Assembly (NCBI RefSeq): GCF_005518285.1
Contig: NZ_SJDU01000097.1
Coordinates: 1-6,952 of the forward strand
Reading direction: 5' to 3'
DNA: 6,952 bases
Origin: Brachyspira catarrhinii
GTDB lineage: Bacteria > Spirochaetota > Brachyspiria > Brachyspirales > Brachyspiraceae
Both the position numbers and the translations under genes were made by a program. Below are positions 1 to 4,643 of this stretch, in pieces (position 1 is the stretch's first letter; each line of letters opens with the position of its first letter). The notes under the pieces were generated by a model that was not told the origin of the DNA, searched no databases, and saw only the letters and a program-made list of their open reading frames with translations.

Positions 1-20
1 ACCATATTTAAGTTATCCAT
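1..20 (-). CDS. possible start of a divergent gene, cut by the window edge
   Basis: A minus-strand ATG at 20-18 opens a frame that leaves the window after six codons and part of a seventh (M-D-N-L-N-M). It lies about 20 bases downstream of the predicted start point of a good minus-strand promoter. No convincing Shine-Dalgarno sequence precedes it, and a second in-frame ATG sits at 5-3. The gene, its start and its function cannot be judged from so little sequence. Confidence 0.2.
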
Positions 21-45
21 TATTTATTAACTTTAATTTAAGTAA

Positions 46-74
46 AATATAACATAAATTAAAAAATATGTCAA
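46..74 (-). promoter_or_regulatory. sigma-70-type promoter reading leftwards
   Basis: On the minus strand a perfect -35 TTGACA (bases 74-69) and a -10 TATATT (bases 51-46) are separated by exactly 17 bp. Transcription would begin near base 39 and leave the window leftwards. Together with the rightward promoter at 195-223 it makes this a divergent control region. TTATCG occurs three times between the two promoters (94-99, 100-105, 112-117), which might be regulator contacts. That last point is inference. Confidence 0.55.
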
Positions 75-194
75 TAGTTTAATTTATAAAAATTTATCGT
101 TATCGCGAGATTTATCGAAACAATACAAAAAATAGATTATTCGCCAACGGCTAACTTTATTTTTGGCAAATGACAATATTTTAAATTATAACTA

Positions 195-223
195 TTGACA
201 ACAATTCTATTTTAGTATATAAT
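195..223 (+). promoter_or_regulatory. near-perfect sigma-70 promoter of the metX leader
   Basis: A consensus -35 TTGACA (195-200) and a consensus -10 TATAAT (218-223) are separated by the optimal 17 bp. Transcription should start near base 230. That places about 35 bases ahead of the leader ORF and about 220 bases ahead of metX. Such a strong core promoter ahead of a biosynthetic gene fits control by premature termination downstream rather than by weak initiation; this reading is inference. Confidence 0.8.
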
Positions 224-265
224 TTATTCATTAAATTAAATAAAAATTTTTAAGAGGAAAATAAA

Positions 266-358
266 TTGATAAAAACGGCTTTCGTAAATATTAATCGCGT
301 TTCAAATAGCGGTTTTTCTATGATGCAAATGCGATTTACGGACGGCTGTATAATATAG
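266..358 (+). CDS. putative Met-rich leader peptide of metX (30 codons)
   Basis: This 30-codon frame starts at TTG (266-268) and stops at TAG (356-358). A Shine-Dalgarno sequence GAGG (254-257) lies 8 bases ahead of the start. Residues 19-22 read Met-Met-Gln-Met (codons 320-331), an unusually dense methionine cluster in so short a peptide. The cluster lies 9 bases ahead of the antiterminator arm (341-348), and the stop codon lies just past that arm. Leader peptides of classical attenuators are rich in the amino acid made by the operon, and the next gene is metX. The peptide itself probably has no function; its translation would be the sensor. It is too short for a routine gene caller and begins with a non-ATG codon, so translation needs proof. 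Confidence 0.65.
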   Translation: MIKTAFVNINRVSNSGFSMMQMRFTDGCII

Positions 359-406
359 ATTTTATTTTTTGTCTCCAGCCGTCAAATTTTATTTGGCGGC
401 TTTTTT
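275..406 (+). promoter_or_regulatory. putative transcription attenuator controlling metX
   Basis: Three alternative pairings are visible. (a) An early hairpin joins 283-289 (CGTAAAT) to 334-340 (ATTTACG); CGC 296-298 and GCG 331-333 extend it past a 6-base bulge. (b) An antiterminator joins GACGGCTG (341-348) to CAGCCGTC (376-383), eight perfect pairs. (c) A terminator joins 377-386 to 392-401, followed by a U tract. Arm 376-383 cannot serve both (b) and (c). A ribosome stalled at the Met codons 320-331 would break (a) and leave 341-348 free, so (b) forms and metX is read. A ribosome reaching the stop at 356-358 would cover 341-348, so (c) forms. The pairings are seen in the sequence; the mechanism is inferred from trp/his/thr-type attenuators. 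I see no SAM-I type conserved core that would suggest a riboswitch instead. Confidence 0.65.
377..406 (+). terminator. intrinsic terminator inside the metX leader
   Basis: AGCCGTCAAA (377-386) pairs with TTTGGCGGCT (392-401) in a 10-bp stem with one G-U pair and a 5-base loop. Six T residues run from 401 to 406, with more T after one G. It lies between the promoter and metX and not after a full gene, which is why it reads as a regulatory terminator. Confidence 0.8.
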
Positions 407-437
407 GTTTTAAAAATTTTTATAAAAACTTGATTAT

Positions 438-442
438 GGGAG
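438..442 (+). promoter_or_regulatory. ribosome binding site that sets the metX start
   Basis: GGGAG at 438-442 lies 8 bases before the ATG at 451. The same frame is open upstream, with a TTG at 430 and an ATG at 436. Those starts have no purine-rich site at proper spacing, and the 436 ATG would place this motif inside the gene. The ATG at 451 is therefore preferred. Confidence 0.75.
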
Positions 443-450
443 ATTTGCCA

Positions 451-1521
451 ATGAATAAAAAAAATAAAATATCGGAAGTTAAATACTTTGAAACGAATAA
501 AACTTTCAAATTTGAAAACGGAGAGACGATAGAAAATTTGACTATAGCCTACACGGTAAACGGCAGACTTAATCTAAATAAAGATAACGCTATTTTGGTT
601 TGTCATGCTTTTACGGGCGACTCGAATGTCACGCTATGGTGGAGCAATTTTGTCGGAAAAAATAAAGCGATAGATATAAATAAATATTTCGTTATTTGCT
701 CGAATGTCTTGGGAGGATGCTCTGGAACTACGGGACCTTCTTCAAAAAAATCTAAAGGCAATTCTTATTACGGAACGGATTTTCCTACTTTCACTATTAA
801 AGACATTGTAAAGGCGCAAAAAATTCTTATAGATTATTTGGGAATAAAAAAATTATATTGCGTAGTCGGAGGTTCTATGGGCGGAATGCAAGCTCTTCAA
901 TGGACGGCGACTTATCCCGATACGATTAAAAAGGCAATAATAATCGCAAGCTCGATGACGCATTCTCCTATGCAAATAGCTTTAAATGAAATAGCTCGTC
1001 AGGCTATAACTGAAGACAACGAATGGTATGGCGGAAAATATTACGGAATTTCGTCTCCCGATAAAGGACTCGCTTTGGCTCGAATGCTCGGACATATAAC
1101 CTACATGAGCGAAGAATATATGAGAGAAAAATTTGGAAGAAAGAGAAAAAAATCTTTAAAATATTTTACGCCTTCTTTTGAAGTTGAAAATTATTTGCAT
1201 TATAACGGCGAAAAATTTACCACAAGGTTCGATGCGAATAGTTTTTTATATCTTACTAAAGCTATGGATTTTTTCGATGTAAGAGATGAGATAAAAAAAA
1301 TAAAAACTAAAAAAAATATTTCGCTTAATAAAGTTCTTATAATATCTTTTATTTCCGATTGGCTTTATCCGAGTTCGCAGTCGGTTGATATTGTAGACGC
1401 TTATAATCATTCCAATATAGAAACTGAATTTCATGAGATAAAATCGAATTACGGACATGACGCTTTTTTGATAAAAAACGAAGAGCAAGCGAAATATATA
1501 CATAATTTTTTGAAAAGTTAG
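451..1521 (+). CDS. metX: homoserine O-acetyltransferase (MetX), alpha/beta-hydrolase family
   Basis: MetX transfers an acyl group, usually acetyl from acetyl-CoA, to the hydroxyl of L-homoserine. This is the committing step of methionine synthesis, and the product goes on to sulfhydrylation or transsulfuration in the cytoplasm. With the start at 451 the protein has 356 residues, close to family length. Family signatures are clear: GCSGTTGPSS at residues 89-98, and the nucleophile elbow GGSMGGMQALQW with catalytic Ser142. The remaining triad residues are Asp303 (in ISDWLYP) and His336 (in YGHDAF). Acetyl versus succinyl specificity cannot be read with certainty from the sequence, because this family is known to be misannotated in that respect. 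The gene sits alone behind the putative Met attenuator. No metY, metB or metH gene follows in the window. No strong terminator is seen after its stop. Confidence 0.93.
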   Translation: MNKKNKISEVKYFETNKTFKFENGETIENLTIAYTVNGRLNLNKDNAILVCHAFTGDSNVTLWWSNFVGKNKAIDINKYFVICSNVLGGCSGTTGPSSKKSKGNSYYGTDFPTFTIKDIVKAQKILIDYLGIKKLYCVVGGSMGGMQALQWTATYPDTIKKAIIIASSMTHSPMQIALNEIARQAITEDNEWYGGKYYGISSPDKGLALARMLGHITYMSEEYMREKFGRKRKKSLKYFTPSFEVENYLHYNGEKFTTRFDANSFLYLTKAMDFFDVRDEIKKIKTKKNISLNKVLIISFISDWLYPSSQSVDIVDAYNHSNIETEFHEIKSNYGHDAFLIKNEEQAKYIHNFLKS

Positions 1522-1538
1522 GTTTTTAAATTTTCTAC

Positions 1539-1566
1539 TTGACTATGCCGAAAAAATTATTATCTT
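1539..1566 (+). promoter_or_regulatory. possible promoter ahead of the small ORF and GNAT gene
   Basis: TTGACT (1539-1544) matches the -35 consensus at five of six bases. It is followed after 16 bp by TATCTT (1561-1566), a moderate -10. It would start transcripts near 1573, just ahead of the strong ribosome binding site at 1586-1592. Because no terminator follows metX, read-through from metX is also possible. Confidence 0.4.
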
Positions 1567-1599
1567 TTAAATAGATTGATTAAATAAAGGAGTCGATAT

Positions 1600-1749
1600 A
1601 TGATTATCGCGTTATCTATTATGTTTTGTTTATTTTTAGTTTGTAAGGATTTCATTTTTTATGACAATAAGAAAAGCCGAGTTAAACGATTTGAATATTA
1701 TCTTAAAAATATTCGAGCATGCAAGAAATTATATGAAAGAAAACAATAA
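1600..1749 (+). CDS. small ORF (49 codons) overlapping the start of the GNAT gene
   Basis: An ATG at 1600 follows a textbook Shine-Dalgarno sequence AAAGGAG (1586-1592) at 7 bases, stronger than the site of the gene it overlaps. The frame runs to TAA at 1747-1749, so its last 89 bases overlap the acetyltransferase in another frame. The first 15 residues are hydrophobic (MIIALSIMFCLFLVC). The rest is basic and is simply the other reading of the acetyltransferase start. It may be a translated upstream ORF that delivers ribosomes to the downstream start, or a small membrane peptide, or chance. I do not recognise it as a known protein. Confidence 0.35.
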   Translation: MIIALSIMFCLFLVCKDFIFYDNKKSRVKRFEYYLKNIRACKKLYERKQ

Positions 1750-2152
1750 TCCTAATCAATGGGGAGACAATCATCCGCCAGCGAGTCTTATAGAAGAAGA
1801 TATTAAAAATTCAATCGGTTATGTTTGTTTGGACGATGAAAATAATATAGTCGGTTATTTTTGTTTTTATGTTGGAATCGAAGAAGATTATAATCAAATA
1901 TACGAAGGAAATTGGCTTAACGATAAAGAATACGCCGTTATTCATAGAATAGCCACAATGAGCAATAAAAAAGGAGTCGGCGGATTTTGTATGCGTTATT
2001 GTTTCGATAAATATAAAAATATTAAAATCGACACGAGCGAATATAATATTCCCATGCAAAAATTACTCGAAAGAGAAGGCTATACAAAATGCGGAATAAT
2101 CAAATTGAGAAGAAACGAAGAAGATAGAATCGCCTTTCAAAAATCAGAATAA
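1661..2152 (+). CDS. GNAT-family N-acetyltransferase
   Basis: This is a 163-residue GCN5-related acetyltransferase of full single-domain length. Enzymes of this fold move acetyl from acetyl-CoA to an amine; the substrate here is unknown. The N-terminus (TIRKAELNDL, then the NPNQWGDNHPP stretch at residues 30-40) is typical of a GNAT subgroup common in gut bacteria. Motif A, which binds the CoA pyrophosphate, is seen as IHRIAT (94-99) followed by KKGVGG (103-108), a version of the family's R/Q-x-x-G-x-G/A. The end of the fold is the segment IDTSEYNIPMQKLLEREGY (123-141). AAGGA (1645-1649) lies 11 bases before the ATG, a rather long spacing. An in-frame TAG at 1637-1639 rules out an earlier start near the stronger ribosome binding site. 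The gene is closed by the hairpin at 2168-2222. A link to methionine metabolism is not supported. Confidence 0.85.
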   Translation: MTIRKAELNDLNIILKIFEHARNYMKENNNPNQWGDNHPPASLIEEDIKNSIGYVCLDDENNIVGYFCFYVGIEEDYNQIYEGNWLNDKEYAVIHRIATMSNKKGVGGFCMRYCFDKYKNIKIDTSEYNIPMQKLLEREGYTKCGIIKLRRNEEDRIAFQKSE

Positions 2153-2167
2153 ATTTTTAAATGAAAT

Positions 2168-2222
2168 AAAATGAAAGATTAACCTTTAATAATAGAAAAT
2201 TAAAAAGTTAATCTTTCATTTT
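2168..2222. terminator. bidirectional terminator between convergent genes
   Basis: AAAATGAAAGATTAAC (2168-2183) is perfectly complementary to 2207-2222, a 16-bp stem with a loop of about 23 bases. T-rich sequence flanks it in both reading directions. It lies 16 bases past the GNAT stop and about 20 bases past the stop of the last minus-strand gene, so it can end both transcripts. The stem is long but AT-rich. Confidence 0.75.
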
Positions 2223-2240
2223 TGATTTTCTTATTATAGC

Positions 2241-2492
2241 TTATAATTTATGCCATATCTTTTTGAAAAATACGACTAAAAATACTATAACGGCAACGGT
2301 TAACGATAATTCGAATAATGTTTCCACAATATCGTCAAAATCGTCAATTATACGATATAAAATATAACCGCCGCCAAAATATCTGCTAAAATACATTAAA
2401 CCTAAAAATATTAATCCTACAATTGCGATTATTCCCGCAATCAATAAAAATTTTTTAGATTTTTTTGAAGTTGTTATAATATTATTTTTCAT
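2241..2492 (-). CDS. small two-helix membrane protein, uncharacterised
   Basis: This 83-residue protein has a perfect ribosome binding site, AGGAGG at 2505-2500, 7 bases before the ATG. It has a basic N-terminus with KK-SKK at residues 10-14. Two hydrophobic helices follow, at about 15-35 and 59-77, and the end is basic (KKIWHKL). Between the helices lies a short segment with a glycine triplet and an acidic patch, IIDDFDDIVE (48-57). That patch running straight into a membrane helix with Lys at its end matches the core of the two genes upstream. It may therefore be a diverged third member that has swapped the signal peptide for a true first helix. It is the last gene of the cluster, 27 bases after its neighbour. 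I do not recognise the family and no function can be assigned. Confidence 0.7.
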   Translation of the reverse strand: MKNNIITTSKKSKKFLLIAGIIAIVGLIFLGLMYFSRYFGGGYILYRIIDDFDDIVETLFELSLTVAVIVFLVVFFKKIWHKL

Positions 2493-2519
2493 GATAAAAC
2501 CTCCTTAAAATAAAAATAA

Positions 2520-2858
2520 TTATTTGTCATATTCGTCTCCTTTTTTAATATTAACATTATCAAGATTTTTTTTATCGTATTCGATTATTTTATATTCTTT
2601 ATTTTCTTTTTTATCATAGTTTATTTTTCGCGCTTCTTCTTTATTTTCGTTTCGTCTATTGTTATCATTTAAATTAATATCGTCTTTTATGAATCTTTTT
2701 ACAAAATACATAACGATAATAATCATGGCTATTATTCCGACTATTCTAAAAAAATCTTCAAAATCATCGAATATATCTTCAAGAATATCGTCAAAACAAT
2801 ATAGCCGAACGGACGCCGTAAAAACAAAAATTAAACTATTTAAAATTATTTTCTTCAA
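2520..2858 (-). CDS. small signal-peptide/single-helix membrane protein with charged tail
   Basis: I place the start at the TTG at 2858-2856, giving 112 residues. AAGGA (2871-2867) lies 8 bases ahead of it, and from there the protein lines up with its neighbour: MKK, hydrophobic stretch, LYCFD. The frame is open to an ATG at 2945, but that start would overlap the upstream gene and add 29 residues with no counterpart. Residues 1-21 look like a Sec signal peptide. Residues 22-36 are acidic and aromatic (FDDILEDIFDDFEDF), 39-53 form a membrane helix, and 54-112 are a highly charged Lys/Asn/Glu/Asp tail, probably cytoplasmic. It lies 43 bases downstream of its paralogue. The Cys at 21 follows Tyr, so it is a poor lipobox. 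Function is unknown. Confidence 0.65.
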   Translation of the reverse strand: MKKIILNSLIFVFTASVRLYCFDDILEDIFDDFEDFFRIVGIIAMIIIVMYFVKRFIKDDINLNDNNRRNENKEEARKINYDKKENKEYKIIEYDKKNLDNVNIKKGDEYDK

Positions 2859-2901
2859 TTTACTTTTCCTTAATAAAAAATATAAAAAATTAAATATCGT
2901 A

Positions 2902-3093
2902 TCAATTGCCTTTATCCGAATTCTTATTAAAATATTTTCGGACAAAAAACACTATTGCCGCTATTATTACCACTATTCCTATTACTTTAGCCAAATCGTC
3001 AAATAGAAAATCAAAAGTATCTTCTATCAAATCGAAACAGTATAAATTAATAGCCCCCGCAAACATTAAAATTATTGAAAAAAATTTCTTCAT
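2902..3093 (-). CDS. very small signal-peptide/single-helix membrane protein
   Basis: This 63-residue protein is the first gene of the minus-strand cluster. A perfect AGGAGG (3106-3101) stands 7 bases before its ATG. Residues 1-19 form a signal-peptide-like segment ending in NLYC. Then comes the acidic aromatic stretch FDLIEDTFDFLFDD (20-33), a membrane helix at about 37-51, and a basic end (VRKYFNK). It matches the next gene along its whole length: MKK start, LYCFD, ED-x-FD, FDD/FED, GI followed by the helix, FV then R/K. It is therefore a tandem paralogue. The expected topology is acidic segment outside, helix, basic tail inside. It is too short for most families, and the function is unknown. 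Confidence 0.7.
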   Translation of the reverse strand: MKKFFSIILMFAGAINLYCFDLIEDTFDFLFDDLAKVIGIVVIIAAIVFFVRKYFNKNSDKGN

Positions 3094-3148
3094 TTTCTTG
3101 CCTCCTTTCTTTACTTTAATGTAATGAAGTTTTATTTTCTATATTATA

Positions 3149-3177
3149 ATTATAACACATTGTAATTATTTTGTAAA
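3149..3177 (-). promoter_or_regulatory. promoter of the three-gene small membrane protein cluster
   Basis: On the minus strand, -35 TTTACA (3177-3172) and a consensus -10 TATAAT (3154-3149) are spaced by exactly 17 bp. Transcription would begin near 3142, about 50 bases ahead of the first gene. The gene spacings of 43 and 27 bases and the absence of another clear promoter inside support one transcript of three genes. Confidence 0.7.
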
Positions 3178-3353
3178 TAGTTTATAAATAAAATTTACAT
3201 AAAAATAGAGTTGAATCTAAAAGTTGATATTATAAATAATACAAATACTACAATTTTTACTATGAAATTGAAAAAACTAAAATCAAAAAATTAAATTATT
3301 AAGCATTCTTTCAATATACCGAATATAAAAATATAAATTATTAGGCAATCGTA

Positions 3354-4631
3354 ATGTATAAATATGTTATAGAAGGTTCAAAAAATATTTCTGGGACCGT
3401 TCAAATTTCAGGTTCAAAAAACGCTTCGCTTCCTCTTTTGGTAGCGTCAATTTTAACGGACGAGCCTATAACTTTGCATAATGTCCCCGATTTAGTCGAT
3501 GTTCATGTTCTTATAAATATATTAGAGCCTTTGGGTAAAAAAGTAGATTTCAAAAATAATACTACAGTCATAATATCTCAAAACGGAAAAAGCGATGAAG
3601 CTCCTTATAAATTGGTAAAAAAAATGAGAGGCTCGATAATAGTTTTGGGACCTTTGCTTGCGAAAAGAAAACATTGCAGAGTTTCTTATCCAGGAGGTTG
3701 CGCTTTCGGACCAAGACCAATTGATTTGCATTTAATGGGAATGGAAAAATTGGGAGCGGAGATTGACATATCGGGCGGTTATATAAACGCTAAGGTTAAA
3801 GATAGACTTAAAGGAAATGAAATAAATTTATTCGGAAAAAACGGACCGACAGTGCTTGGGACGGATAATGTTATGATGGCGGCAACTTTGGCGAAAGGAA
3901 AAACTATAATAAACGGAGCGGCAAGAGAACCCGAATGCGTTAATTTGACGGAATTATTGGTTTCAATGGGCGCTAAAATCGAAGGAATTGGAACTTCGAC
4001 TTTGGTTATAGACGGAGTGGACGAATTGCATGGAACGGAATTTGAAGTTATACCCGACAGAATAGAAACGGGAACTTTTCTTGCAATCGCGGCGGCGGGA
4101 AAAGGAAAATTGAAATTGGAAAAAACCAATCATAAACATTTAACTTGCGTTTTAGATTTGCTTTCTTCAATAGGTTGCAATATTAAAACTAAGGACGGCA
4201 CTATTGAAATTGACGCCACAAATAGAGAATTGAAACCTTTTACTGTGGAAACTTTGCCTTATCCCGATTTTCCAACCGATTTGCAGGCTATTTTTACTAC
4301 TTTGGCATGCGCAATCAATGGTAGAAGCGATATTAAAGAAAATATTTATCCCGACAGATTTAGCAATGTCCCAGAATTGATTCGTATGGGAGCGGATATA
4401 AGAGAAGAAGAATCGAAGATAATTATTAACGGCGGGAAAAAATTATCTGGAGCGGATGTTCAGGCAAGCGATTTGAGAGCGGGAGCGGCTTTGGTTGCGG
4501 CGGGAGCTATAGCGGAAGGAATCACCAATATTCACAGAATCTATCATATTGAAAGAGGATATGAGAATTTGGAAGATAAATTAAATAAAATTAATATAAA
4601 AACCAAAAAAGAAAAAGACGATATTTTATAA
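3354..4631 (+). CDS. murA: UDP-N-acetylglucosamine 1-carboxyvinyltransferase (MurA)
   Basis: MurA transfers enolpyruvyl from phosphoenolpyruvate to UDP-GlcNAc, the first committed step of peptidoglycan precursor synthesis in the cytoplasm. The 425-residue length fits the family (E. coli 419). Key residues are in place: Lys22-Asn23 in SGSKNASLPLL; Cys116 in PGGCAFGPRP, the counterpart of E. coli Cys115 in the mobile loop; and Asp309 in FPTDLQ, the counterpart of Asp305. Arg375 (in DLRAGAALVAAG) and Arg401 (in HIERGYENLEDKL) match the arginines near the C-terminus. The retained cysteine predicts binding of fosfomycin in principle. The ribosome binding site is weak (AGG at 3343-3345, 8 bases before the ATG). 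No convincing promoter was found in the AT-rich 176 bases upstream. The last dozen residues are a Lys/Asp-rich extension past the fold. The gene is followed after 12 bp by a flagellar rod gene. Confidence 0.96.
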   Translation: MYKYVIEGSKNISGTVQISGSKNASLPLLVASILTDEPITLHNVPDLVDVHVLINILEPLGKKVDFKNNTTVIISQNGKSDEAPYKLVKKMRGSIIVLGPLLAKRKHCRVSYPGGCAFGPRPIDLHLMGMEKLGAEIDISGGYINAKVKDRLKGNEINLFGKNGPTVLGTDNVMMAATLAKGKTIINGAAREPECVNLTELLVSMGAKIEGIGTSTLVIDGVDELHGTEFEVIPDRIETGTFLAIAAAGKGKLKLEKTNHKHLTCVLDLLSSIGCNIKTKDGTIEIDATNRELKPFTVETLPYPDFPTDLQAIFTTLACAINGRSDIKENIYPDRFSNVPELIRMGADIREEESKIIINGGKKLSGADVQASDLRAGAALVAAGAIAEGITNIHRIYHIERGYENLEDKLNKINIKTKKEKDDIL

Positions 4632-4643
4632 AAGGGGGATTAA

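Noticed and set aside
143..167. Hairpin GCCAA (143-147) with TTGGC (163-167) as a terminator or leader element
   Set aside because: The stem is only 5 bp, no T tract follows, and it lies outside both predicted transcripts of the divergent region.
230..410. SAM riboswitch or T-box in the metX leader
   Set aside because: I find no SAM-I or SAM-II type conserved core and no T-box sequence. The coding and hairpin features explain the leader better, although an unknown riboswitch class cannot be ruled out by eye.
430..450. Longer MetX starting at TTG 430 or ATG 436
   Set aside because: The only good ribosome binding site (438-442) sits inside that extension and is correctly spaced for the ATG at 451.
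1246..1503. Minus-strand ORF of 85 codons within metX
   Set aside because: It is a mirror frame of a well-conserved coding region, has low-complexity composition and no supported start.
2902..3036. Lipoprotein assignment from the LYC motif of the two small paralogues
   Set aside because: Tyr immediately before the Cys does not fit a lipobox, where a small residue is expected. A type I signal peptide or uncleaved helix is more likely.
2659..3124. Plus-strand ORFs of 115 and 72 codons opposite the small membrane genes
   Set aside because: They lack ribosome binding sites and have Lys/Ser/Ile-rich composition, as expected of the antisense of AT-rich genes. The minus-strand genes have strong ribosome binding sites, paralogy and a promoter.
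3178..3353. Promoter for murA
   Set aside because: TTGAAT (3211-3216) with AATAAT (3235-3240) at 18 bp, and TTGAAA (3268-3273) with TTAAAT (3291-3296) at 17 bp, are weak matches in very AT-rich DNA. Neither is convincing enough to list.
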